Position numbers and translations under genes: made by a program
The notes under the pieces: generated by a model
Seen by the model: the letters and a program-made list of their open reading frames with translations, nothing else
Database searches by the model: none
What the model was told of the DNA's origin: nothing
Assembly (NCBI GenBank): GCA_026710565.1
Contig: JAPOQV010000444.1
Location: forward strand, 1-7,556
Reading direction: 5' to 3'
Length of the DNA: 7,556 nucleotides
From: Spirochaetaceae bacterium
Lineage (GTDB): Bacteria; Spirochaetota; Spirochaetia; SZUA-6; Bin103
Part shown: one piece after another, positions 1-5,536 of the stretch
How the letters are laid out: each line of letters begins with the position of its first letter
Numbering within the stretch: position 1 is the first letter of the stretch

Positions 1-1
1 C

Positions 2-505
2 GTCCCGCCGGTGCCCTTGCTGCCGGCACCGCCGGCACGGTTCGAGATGGTCCGCGACCCGTTGAAACCCGCGCCTCTCAATGCGATCCCGAAGCCGCGG
101 CTGCCACATCCGCCGTCGGCGGCGCTTACCGCCGCAATCGCGCATCCGGTGATGTTGGCCGTGGCCCCGACAGGTGAGCCGGGGGTACCCGGACGCCCGG
201 CAGGAGTCGGTGCAGATGGGACACCGTATCAGGCTGCGTCCTTGGTACCGGCGCGTCCGGATCATCCGGTGATGATCGGGGCGCGAATGAGCGCACCCGG
301 CGAGATCGGAGTACCAGTGGGGGTCGATGCCGACGGGAAGCCTCCGATGCCAGCGCAGCACGAGCCGGGTCCGCCGGTGCAGGCGGCGGCGCTGGCCGCG
401 GGGCCGTTGGGAGAGCCGGGGGGGTGCCCGGAACGGCGAACGGGGATGCTCCAGCGCCGACGCGCGCACCGGGACCGCCCGTTCGGCTGGATACCACCAT
501 CGTGA
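2..505 (+). pseudogene. Proline-rich repeat protein, 3' portion, frameshifted
   Basis: The reading frame is open from the left edge (5' end outside the window) and runs to a TGA at 503-505. The product is rich in Pro, Gly and Ala, with a degenerate repeat that begins HPVM and continues GE-x-GVP...ADG-x-P; copies start near 143 and 263, with a weaker one near 371. The third copy runs into seven G (418-424), where the first copy has five. The normal frame is lost there: this frame reads GEPGGCPERR and turns Arg-rich, while frame 1 from 424 reads VPGTANGDAP and continues the repeat. I therefore read 2 to about 420 plus 424-762 as one gene with a frameshift at the G-run. No family is recognised. 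The Pro/Gly-rich make-up suggests an extended linker or surface region. A sequencing error or a phase-variable tract would look the same. Confidence 0.5.
143..430 (+). repeat. Degenerate 36-40-codon tandem repeats in the proline-rich protein
   Basis: The 12-mer CATCCGGTGATG occurs at 143-154 and 263-274, exactly 120 nt (40 codons) apart. Each copy opens a unit encoding HPVM, then GE(P/I)GVP about 10-15 residues later, then a (V/G)-ADG-x-P element. A third, weaker unit starts near 371 (PPVQ...GEPG). The DNA of the units has diverged, so the repeat is clearest in the protein. Confidence 0.55.
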
Positions 506-762
506 CCTGTCGTGACGGACGGCAATTGAGGGTACCGGTACCGCCATCTGGGTTGTCCCAGACTGACATCAGAACCCTATGCGACCGACATGCCGATGAC
601 ATCGACGATTCGGCGGCGTTCGTATACCACTGGGAGGCGGATGAGACTATCGCCGGCAAGGAGTACGCGGCTCATGTCAACACGCCGGTCGAATTCCATC
701 TGCTTGATGAAGTAGTCCGTCTGCCCGACGGATCTTCGCCCGTGAAGCTCCTGCAAGACTAG
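424..762 (+). pseudogene. C-terminal part of the proline-rich repeat protein after the frameshift
   Basis: The GTG at 424 is more likely an internal Val codon than a true start, because the translation begins VPGTANGDAP and carries on the upstream GEPG-VPG repeat. After a Pro-rich stretch the sequence changes to a compact, mixed-composition segment from about 505 to 760 (containing TTIVTCRDGRQLRVP, DIDDSAAFVYHWEADE and TPVEFHLLDEVVRLPDG). This looks like a small folded C-terminal domain with good codon bias. It ends at TAG 760-762, but coding-like sequence resumes at once (763-907). I do not recognise the domain. If the G-run is only a sequencing error, this and the preceding entry are a single gene. 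Confidence 0.5.
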
Positions 763-907
763 GAACGGTTCGACTCCCTGGAGAGGAACGATCGACGATC
801 TGACTCGTCTGGTGCACGAGATGACGACGGGGCATGCTCAGCGCTTCGATATCCTTGAAGCCCGGATGGGTCCCGGCGGCACGTCGACTAGGTCTCGGCC
901 AGCTTGA
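763..907 (+). pseudogene. Coiled-coil tail fragment, out of frame after an amber stop
   Basis: Directly after TAG 760-762, frame 1 reads ERFDSLER. Around 787 the coding signal moves to frame 2, which reads TIDDLTRLVHEM, then AQRFDILEARM, and ends at TGA 905-907. Dropping one A of the AA at 787-788 joins ERFDSLER to TIDDL and gives a smooth heptad-like amphipathic helix with two RFD-x-LE motifs. No ATG or GTG starts frame 2 here, so it is not an independent gene. It is most simply the lost C-terminal coiled coil of the upstream gene, cut off by one nonsense and one frameshift change. The alternative is a remnant of a separate small coiled-coil gene. Confidence 0.4.
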
Positions 908-1055
908 TCACCGCACTGGAGTCGCACTCGAACAGCAGTAGTGCGGGCGCCATGGTCGTATCAAACCGATTCGCCACGGCGCCGAGGTCGTTTGCCCTCG
1001 GCGTGACGTCCTCGGCACGTACCGGGACGATCCGCGACGGCGACCGCTCTATCCT
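888..1055 (-). pseudogene. Coding-like minus-strand tract, C-terminal remnant of an unknown gene
   Basis: Between a stop at 1056-1058 and the TAG at 888-890 the minus strand is open for 55 codons with high third-position GC and natural residue use (RAEDVTPRANDLGAV, then TTMAPALLLFECDSS, ending IKLAET). There is no convincing start; a GTG lies inside near residue 27. Upstream (about 1022-1245) another minus frame is also coding-like (TDHVVVGIHDHAEQ, GSALYRMKDRAVAVADRPGT). A single-base shift near 1020 would join the two, so this may be a decayed convergent gene. The plus strand is also open here (904-1350) in the same codon phase, so the strand assignment is uncertain. No family recognised. 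Confidence 0.28.
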
Positions 1056-1271
1056 TCATGCGATAGAGTGCGGATCCGGGAGAGTCGTGTCGCGTCCTCC
1101 CAGTCTGCTCTGCATGGTCATGGATACCGACAACGACGTGATCCGTGCTGGTGCCCCACGAACACGGCGAGTCGCCCTTGGCCGCGGTCGCCTCACAACA
1201 GGGTTGCGCGCTAGGGCAGTGCGAATCGGGGGTATTGTGGATCGACCGGAACCAGTTGACCCGTGCCGCGG

Positions 1272-1288
1272 GCCTGCCGCATGCAGGC
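1272..1288. promoter_or_regulatory. Short inverted repeat upstream of the helicase start
   Basis: GCCTGC (1272-1277) and GCAGGC (1283-1288) form a perfect 6-bp inverted repeat with a 5-nt loop, 30 nt before the chosen helicase ATG. A TTGACC hexamer at 1256-1261 resembles a -35 box, but no good -10 lies at normal spacing. It could be an operator half-site pair or a leader hairpin, or chance in GC-rich DNA. Confidence 0.2.
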
Positions 1289-1318
1289 TGGCGATCCGCC
1301 GAGAGGCCGTACAAGGGA

Positions 1319-4216
1319 ATGTCGACCGACAAACAGCTCCGGAGCGATAGACTCAGGAGCTTCAAGCGCACCGGCTTGGCGTCGTTACTGTTCACCATCG
1401 TGCGACCGCAGGACGCGAGCGCAACTGCGCTCAAAGGGCCCGCGCTCACGCTGAGGATGCCGTTTGGCCCGCGTGAGATTCCGATGCGGGACATTGTTTC
1501 CGTGGTATTGGAAGGGCACTGGGGCTGGGGCGGCGTTCGCATCCGCACCTCCCGCGGCGAGACGGCGGTGTCGGGACTGCGGAAGCGCGACGCGGTCGAG
1601 CTAGCAGCCGGGCTGGAGGACGCGCGAATCGCGTGGTGGCAAGAGTCTCTGGCGACCCACGCGCCGACGCTGCGCGCGACCGATGCCCGACTGGCTGAGC
1701 TCATGACGCCGCAGTCCTTCGTTCGCCGCCGCGCCTTCTCGTCGCTGATGGAGGACCTGCAGCGGGCGACATCGTCGTTGCCGAAGTGGTGGCCGGAAGC
1801 GCTCGCCGGGGAACCACTCGTCAAGTCGATCAGGCGCATCCGTGCGTTTCTCGCGGACCCGGAGGAAGTGCGGGCGCGGGCGAACCGGACCTTCCTGGAA
1901 GGCGAACTGGACCGCGCCAGGAGGTTTCTGGATCGCGTTGAAGCGCGGCCCCTGACGGACGAGCAGCGCCGCGCTGTCGCCGTGGATGACGACCGCAACC
2001 TGGTCGTGGCGTCCGCCGGTAGCGGCAAAACATCGGTCATGGTAGCCAAAGCCGGCTGGGTGGTCGAACGCGGTGACCGCCGTCCTGGGGAGCTGCTGGT
2101 CCTCGCGTTTGGCCGCGACGCCCGGGACGAACTGGCGGAGCGCGCCGAGAAGCGCCTCGGGCAGGCAGGGCGGGACATGCACGTGCAGACGTTCCATTCC
2201 CTTGGACTCTCGATCATCGGGGAGGCCGAGGGGCGGCGCCCGATGCTCGCGAAGGCGGCGACCGACAGGCGGGGGCTGCTCGACCTGCTGAAAGGCATCA
2301 TCGGAGAGCTGCTCGATCACCGCGAGCACGGTCGCGCGCTCATCCAGTGGCTTGCGTACAGCGCCAAGCCCTACCGCAGTGAGCACGAGTTCGAATCACC
2401 GGGCGAGTACTACGACTACATCCGCAATCAGGAGATCCGCTCCCTGCAGGGGGAGCTGGTCAAGAGCTTCGAGGAATGCGCCATCGCGAACTTCCTCTAC
2501 CTGAACGGCGTCCGCTACGAATACGAGCGCCCCTACGAGCACGACACCGCGACCGCAAAGAAGAGCCAGTACAAGCCCGACTTCTTTCTGTCCGATACCG
2601 GAATCTACATCGAGCACTTCGCGCTTTCGGAGAGCGGGGACACCCCCCCGTTCATCGACCGGGACGAGTACACGGCGTCGCGAACGTGGAAGCTGGAGCT
2701 CCACGCGGAGTACGGCACGACCCTCATCGAGACGTTCAGCCACGAGCAGGCGGCGGGCCGGCTGACGGAAAATCTGGCCGAGAAGCTGCGCGCGCACGGC
2801 GTGAAGTTCGCCCGGATTCCCCAAGAAAAGATCCTCGCGGTGTTCAACGAGCAGCGCCGCGTGGCGCCGCTGACCCAACTAGCGGCCACTTTCCTACAGC
2901 ATTTCAAGGGCGCGCGGCTGTCCATCGGGGAACTGGAGCGACGGGCCGCCGCAATGCCCGACGGCGGCCGATCGAAGGCGTTTCTGCGTGTGTTCAGTCC
3001 GGTCTTCGAGCGCTACGAGGCGACGCTGGCTCAGGCCGGCGAGATCGACTTCCACGACATGATCAACCGCGCGACGGACCACGTGTCCGCGGGGCGCTAC
3101 AGAAGCCCGTACGGCTACATCCTCGTCGATGAGTTCCAGGACATCTCGCCCGGGCGCGCGGCCCTGCTGGAGGCGCTTGTGAACCAGTCACCCACGGCAC
3201 AGCTCTTCGCGGTGGGCGACGACTGGCAGGCGATCTTCCGTTTCGCGGGATCGGACATCGCCATCATGCGCGAGTTCGAGGAGCGCTTCGGCACCGGAAC
3301 GCGCACCGATCTGGAGACGACATTCCGGTGTTCGGACGGCTTGTGCACGCTGGCCACTCGGTTCGTGCTCGGCAACCCGGCACAGATCGAGAAGAGGGTG
3401 CGCGCAGTGCACGGGGTGAACGGGCCGGCCGTTTGGATAGACTTCGGTGGAGCCGACGCGCCGCCCTCCCTGGACAAGGCGTTGGACCGCATCGCCGCCG
3501 ACGTGCCGCCCGAAGGCCGACGAACGAGCGTCCTCCTACTCGGGCGGTACGGGCACCTCAAGCCGGACATGAGGCGGCTCGCGCCACGGCACCCGGCCTT
3601 GGACCTTTCCTACCGGACCGTGCATGCCGCGAAGGGACTCGAGGCCGACTACGTCGTGGTGCTCGGTGTCTGCGCAGGCCGGTACGGGTTCCCTGCTGAG
3701 ATCACCGACGATCCGTTGCTCGACCTGGTACTTACGGCACCCGAAGAGCACCCGAATGCGGAGGAGCGCCGGCTCTTCTACGTGGCGCTTACGCGTGCCA
3801 AGCGCCGAGCGTGCCTGTTGGAGGATGGAGGACCGCGGTCGCCGTTCGTGGAGGAACTCCTGCGCGCGGGAGGCGGCATCCAGACCTTCGGCTCCCCGAA
3901 TGCGACCGACGCGAACTGCCCCGAATGCAAGAAGGGGCACCTCGTGCCGCGGCGGGCGAGCGAGAGCGGCGGCCGGTTCTACGGCTGCTCCAACTACCCC
4001 TATTGCCAGCACACGCAGCCCGCGTGCCCGAAGTGCAGGCAGGGACTCCCGGTGCGAGAGGGAGGAACCGCAAAATGCAGCAAGTGCAGACACAGCTTTC
4101 AGGGCTGCCCGCAGTGCGACGGCTGGCTGCAGCCGAAGGCGGGGCAGTACGGGCCGTTCCTGGGCTGTTCGAACTGGCCCGCCTGCGGATTCACGCAAGC
4201 GAACCAGCGTCGCTGA
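1319..4216 (+). CDS. helD: DNA helicase IV family (HelD/UvrD-like SF1 helicase) with nuclease-like insertion and C-terminal zinc ribbons
   Basis: A 965-residue protein by my start choice. Known role of the family: ATP-driven 3'-5' DNA unwinding in repair or recombination. Motifs seen: Q motif PLTDEQRRA (211-219), Walker A ASAGSGKTS (231-239), LAFGRDARDEL (262-272), TFHSLG (291-296), Walker B ILVDEFQDISP (601-611), GDDWQAIFRF (633-642), TTFR (667-670), VHAAKGLEADY (768-778) and EERRLFYVALTRAK (815-828). These match E. coli HelD closely, as does the N-terminal region (about 30-120). Two parts are absent from the E. coli protein: a PD-(D/E)xK-like segment at about 375-480 (KPDFFL 419-424, YIEHF 430-434) and Cys4 modules at 867-956. 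The ATG at 1319 aligns best with HelD; the frame is open back to 1145, but those 58 residues show no similarity I recognise. RBS is weak (GAGAGG at 1301-1306). No operon partner is visible. Confidence 0.9.
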   Translation: MSTDKQLRSDRLRSFKRTGLASLLFTIVRPQDASATALKGPALTLRMPFGPREIPMRDIVSVVLEGHWGWGGVRIRTSRGETAVSGLRKRDAVELAAGLEDARIAWWQESLATHAPTLRATDARLAELMTPQSFVRRRAFSSLMEDLQRATSSLPKWWPEALAGEPLVKSIRRIRAFLADPEEVRARANRTFLEGELDRARRFLDRVEARPLTDEQRRAVAVDDDRNLVVASAGSGKTSVMVAKAGWVVERGDRRPGELLVLAFGRDARDELAERAEKRLGQAGRDMHVQTFHSLGLSIIGEAEGRRPMLAKAATDRRGLLDLLKGIIGELLDHREHGRALIQWLAYSAKPYRSEHEFESPGEYYDYIRNQEIRSLQGELVKSFEECAIANFLYLNGVRYEYERPYEHDTATAKKSQYKPDFFLSDTGIYIEHFALSESGDTPPFIDRDEYTASRTWKLELHAEYGTTLIETFSHEQAAGRLTENLAEKLRAHGVKFARIPQEKILAVFNEQRRVAPLTQLAATFLQHFKGARLSIGELERRAAAMPDGGRSKAFLRVFSPVFERYEATLAQAGEIDFHDMINRATDHVSAGRYRSPYGYILVDEFQDISPGRAALLEALVNQSPTAQLFAVGDDWQAIFRFAGSDIAIMREFEERFGTGTRTDLETTFRCSDGLCTLATRFVLGNPAQIEKRVRAVHGVNGPAVWIDFGGADAPPSLDKALDRIAADVPPEGRRTSVLLLGRYGHLKPDMRRLAPRHPALDLSYRTVHAAKGLEADYVVVLGVCAGRYGFPAEITDDPLLDLVLTAPEEHPNAEERRLFYVALTRAKRRACLLEDGGPRSPFVEELLRAGGGIQTFGSPNATDANCPECKKGHLVPRRASESGGRFYGCSNYPYCQHTQPACPKCRQGLPVREGGTAKCSKCRHSFQGCPQCDGWLQPKAGQYGPFLGCSNWPACGFTQANQRR

Positions 4217-4260
4217 GTGTCGAGTTCACGCGCCTGGTCCCGCCCGTGACGGCGCCGTCC

Positions 4261-4290
4261 GGGGCCGGCCCCCTCAGTCCGGTCCGGACC
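4261..4290. repeat. Two adjacent GC palindromes after the helicase gene
   Basis: GGGGCCGGCCCC (4261-4272) and GGTCCGGACC (4281-4290) are perfect palindromes lying 45-74 nt past the helicase stop. The first can fold as a GGGG/CCCC stem with a CCGG loop. They may add to transcript-end structure, but short palindromes arise easily at this GC. Confidence 0.25.
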
Positions 4291-4331
4291 CTCCGACCGA
4301 GCCTCCATCCAGTCACCTCCCTCTTCCCCGC

Positions 4332-4352
4332 TCCCGAAGATTCCGGGATTTT
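4332..4352 (+). terminator. Candidate Rho-independent terminator downstream of the helicase
   Basis: TCCCG (4332-4336) pairs with CGGGA (4344-4348) across a 7-nt loop and is followed at once by TTTT (4349-4352), about 115 nt after the helicase stop. The stem is only 5 bp, extended by imperfect A/T pairing. It is the only stem in the region followed by a T-run on the plus strand. Confidence 0.35.
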
Positions 4353-4663
4353 CTCCCCGACCGGGCCCGCCGGCGGCGCGCTCACGGCGGGGGGCCGGGG
4401 GTCTCTTAGGGGGTGATGCAGCGATCGGGCGCATCCTGGGGCACGCGCGGCCGGCGGCGGGCTGCTTCGAGGCCGGGGAGCCGCCGGTCGGCGAGGCGGA
4501 TCGGGGTCACCGTGGCAGCCCGTCGAAGGATGGCGAGGGCACATCACACCGCACTGCCGGTGTGCTCCACATCCGCCCTGGACAGGTTCAGGAAGCGATC
4601 GACGCGCCGAGCGCCCGTGACGATCCCCGAGCGACGCCGCTGACGGCTGCGTGCTTCGGGGCT

Positions 4664-4685
4664 CCCGCCCGTGTGCCCGGGCGGG
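4664..4685. terminator. Strong GC hairpin, terminator-like, U-tract absent
   Basis: CCCGCCCG (4664-4671) pairs perfectly with CGGGCGGG (4678-4685) around the 6-nt loop TGTGCC. It begins 4 nt past the stop of the minus-strand 22-codon ORF (4690-4758), the place expected for a terminator of that transcript. No T-run follows on either strand, as is common for high-GC actinobacterial terminators. Confidence 0.45.
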
Positions 4686-4689
4686 CCAG

Positions 4690-4758
4690 TCAGAGGTCGG
4701 TCGGCACGTAAGCCAGTGGACTCACGAAGAAAGCATCTTCCGTGGGCCGAATCGTCAT
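4690..4758 (-). CDS. Possible 22-residue peptide gene
   Basis: ATG at 4758 (minus strand) to TGA at 4690-4692 encodes MTIRPTEDAFFVSPLAYVPT plus Asp-Leu. The residue choice (few Arg/Pro, aromatic pairs, acidic start) looks more like real peptide than shadow, and a strong hairpin lies 4 nt downstream. The upstream minus-strand DNA is unusually AT-rich for this window (TAATCTATAT about 20-30 nt before the ATG), consistent with a promoter. No Shine-Dalgarno is seen. The frame continues upstream without a stop, so this could be the C-terminus of a decayed longer gene. It has no Cys and no recognised RiPP leader; YVPTDL only superficially recalls lasso leader motifs. Confidence 0.27.
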   Translation of the reverse strand: MTIRPTEDAFFVSPLAYVPTDL

Positions 4759-4837
4759 GGTCTGTACACGTAGCTGATATAGATTACTGCCTGCTCTGCA
4801 TATAGGGCTGTCATGAGGACGAGTCAGGCACTGAAAT

Positions 4838-4855
4838 GACAAGGCGCGCCTTGTC
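4838..4855. promoter_or_regulatory. 18-bp perfect palindrome, operator-like
   Basis: GACAAGGCGCGCCTTGTC is a perfect inverted repeat with no loop, between the divergent minus peptide ORF (4758) and the plus membrane ORF (4862 or 4892). An uninterrupted palindrome of this length in a divergent intergenic space is typical of an operator for a dimeric regulator of the TetR, GntR or MarR kind. No regulator gene is visible in the window. Confidence 0.45.
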
Positions 4856-4861
4856 GGGCCG

Positions 4862-4981
4862 GTGGGCTCCGAGAGTTCGCCGCGGCGCCGGATGGTGCAC
4901 CGCGCGACGGTCGCGGTACTGGTCTGGTTGGTGCTTGTGGCCGTGGGGGTGCTGGCCTGGCAGCGGGTGACGGCGACGTGA
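4862..4981 (+). CDS. Small single-pass membrane protein
   Basis: Encodes 39 residues from GTG 4862, or 29 from ATG 4892, to TGA 4979-4981. A basic start (SPRRRMVHR) is followed by one hydrophobic helix of about 17 residues (ATVAVLVWLVLVAVGVLAW) and a short polar tail (QRVTAT). This suits a single transmembrane anchor with its N-terminus inside. Third positions are mostly G/C. GAGAG at 4871-4875 could serve the ATG but is distant. It lies just after the 18-bp palindrome, which may control it. The same frame stays open past the TGA to 5227, so it may instead be the 5' half of a longer gene cut by a nonsense change. Confidence 0.38.
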   Translation: MGSESSPRRRMVHRATVAVLVWLVLVAVGVLAWQRVTAT

Positions 4982-5227
4982 TCTACGAGCATCGATGCTC
5001 CCTGCCGCCGACCCAGTGAAGGGCAGGAAAAGCCCGATGGGAGCGAGCGGGAGGACCCGGTTCGAGCCACAGCGCACTGCGCGCTTGGACCGCGGCACCC
5101 GCACCCGTACCGCGCCTGCAGTGGTGCCCTGCGCCTGTCAGTCGACCCCAAGATCGCCCGGTTCCACGACCACAGCGACCCCGATCACGCCCCGATCGTC
5201 GATGCATCGCTCGCAGAGTCGTCTTGA
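4982..5227 (+). pseudogene. Start-less coding-like tract following the membrane ORF
   Basis: Directly after TGA 4979-4981 the same frame is open for 81 codons to TGA 5225-5227 and contains no ATG or GTG. The last 30 codons are the most protein-like (LRLSVDPKIARFHDHSDPDH, then APIVDASLAESS). The first half is Arg/Pro/Glu-rich and less certain. It may be the continuation of the membrane ORF after a nonsense mutation, or the 3' end of another gene that has lost its start. A 14-bp palindrome (4987-5000) lies at its beginning. No family recognised. Confidence 0.3.
4987..5000. repeat. 14-bp perfect palindrome
   Basis: GAGCATCGATGCTC begins 6 nt after the stop of the small membrane ORF. It may act as a weak transcript-end stem (GAGC/GCTC with a 6-nt loop) or as a binding site. 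No T-run follows. Confidence 0.3.
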
Positions 5228-5325
5228 ACCGTGCTCCTGGGCTCCGCCCACGCCCTCAGGCGATCCTTCGGCCCCGGTCGCCTCCCAGAAACCCCTATAG
5301 CGCAACTCCATCGAAAAGCACGAGC

Positions 5326-5357
5326 TTGACACGGGCTGTCGGGTTGATCAATCTAAT
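5326..5357 (+). promoter_or_regulatory. Promoter-like element ahead of the small ORF-HEPN pair
   Basis: A consensus -35 TTGACA (5326-5331) is followed by TCTAAT (5352-5357) after 20 nt, or by the weaker CAATCT (5349-5354) after 17 nt. The small ORF starts 26-29 nt further on. The DNA becomes AT-richer exactly here, where the low-GC cassette begins. The spacer is long for the better -10. Confidence 0.42.
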
Positions 5358-5383
5358 GACCCACTACTTCTCAAAGCTGCTGC

Positions 5384-5536
5384 ATGTGTAAGATTCCTAA
5401 CCGACAACAGCCTGCTGGATGCTATTACGAGACGACGGCAAAATCCTTGGTCGCTTCAAGGGCTGCAGACGTACGCGCGGCCGAGCCCGTGGTCATGCAG
5501 GCACAACAGCAGGAATTGGCTGGCATGGTGGCATGA
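5384..5536 (+). CDS. 50-residue protein translationally coupled to the HEPN gene
   Basis: ATG 5384 to TGA 5534-5536; the ATG is the only start in frame after a TGA at 5357-5359. The product begins MCKIPNRQQPAGCYYETTAK and continues with an Ala/Gln/Val-rich, probably helical segment (SRAADVRAAEPVVMQAQQQE, then LAGMVA). There is no signal peptide or membrane helix. Its stop overlaps the HEPN start as ATGA (5533-5536), the classic sign of coupled translation and a shared function. It resembles no family I know. A small ORF directly before a HEPN nuclease could encode an antitoxin or regulator, or act as a translational leader for the larger gene; this is inference. No clear Shine-Dalgarno is seen. 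Confidence 0.5.
   Translation: MCKIPNRQQPAGCYYETTAKSLVASRAADVRAAEPVVMQAQQQELAGMVA

Larger units (their letters stand above)
4217..4663. other. Intergenic stretch with no confident gene
   Basis: About 450 nt of very GC-rich sequence. Frame 2 stays open from a TGA near 4247 to a TAA near 4710 and has coding-like third positions in its second half (GRILGHARPAAGCFEAGE, then LHIRPGQVQEAIDAPSARDD), but no ATG, GTG or RBS opens it. A GTG-initiated Arg-rich frame (4413-4643) looks like a shadow. The stretch may be a worn gene remnant. The only structures called here are the palindromes and the terminator-like stem. Confidence 0.4.

Noticed and set aside
1145..1318. 58-residue N-terminal extension of the helicase
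   Set aside because: The frame is open and fairly coding-like, but no part resembles the HelD N-terminus, which begins after 1319; kept only as an alternative start.
904..1350. Plus-strand 148-codon frame
   Set aside because: Ser/Arg-rich and in antisense phase to a more natural minus-strand tract; it also runs into the helicase start.
961..2301. Very long minus-strand frame (446 codons)
   Set aside because: It is antisense to the helicase with the same third-position phase, Ser/Arg/Ala-rich and without domains; the helicase motifs on the plus strand are decisive.
3536..4198. Minus-strand 220-codon frame opposite the helicase C-terminus
   Set aside because: Arg/Ala/Pro-rich shadow; the plus strand carries helicase motif VI and the Cys4 modules here.
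4690..5151. Minus-strand 153-codon frame including the 22-residue peptide
   Set aside because: Only the last 22-30 codons look protein-like; the rest is Arg/Thr/Ser-rich and opposes the membrane ORF.
5419..5532. Upstream start for the HEPN gene adding 38 residues
   Set aside because: The extension is Arg/Gly-rich, while another frame there encodes the 50-residue ORF whose stop overlaps the ATG at 5533.
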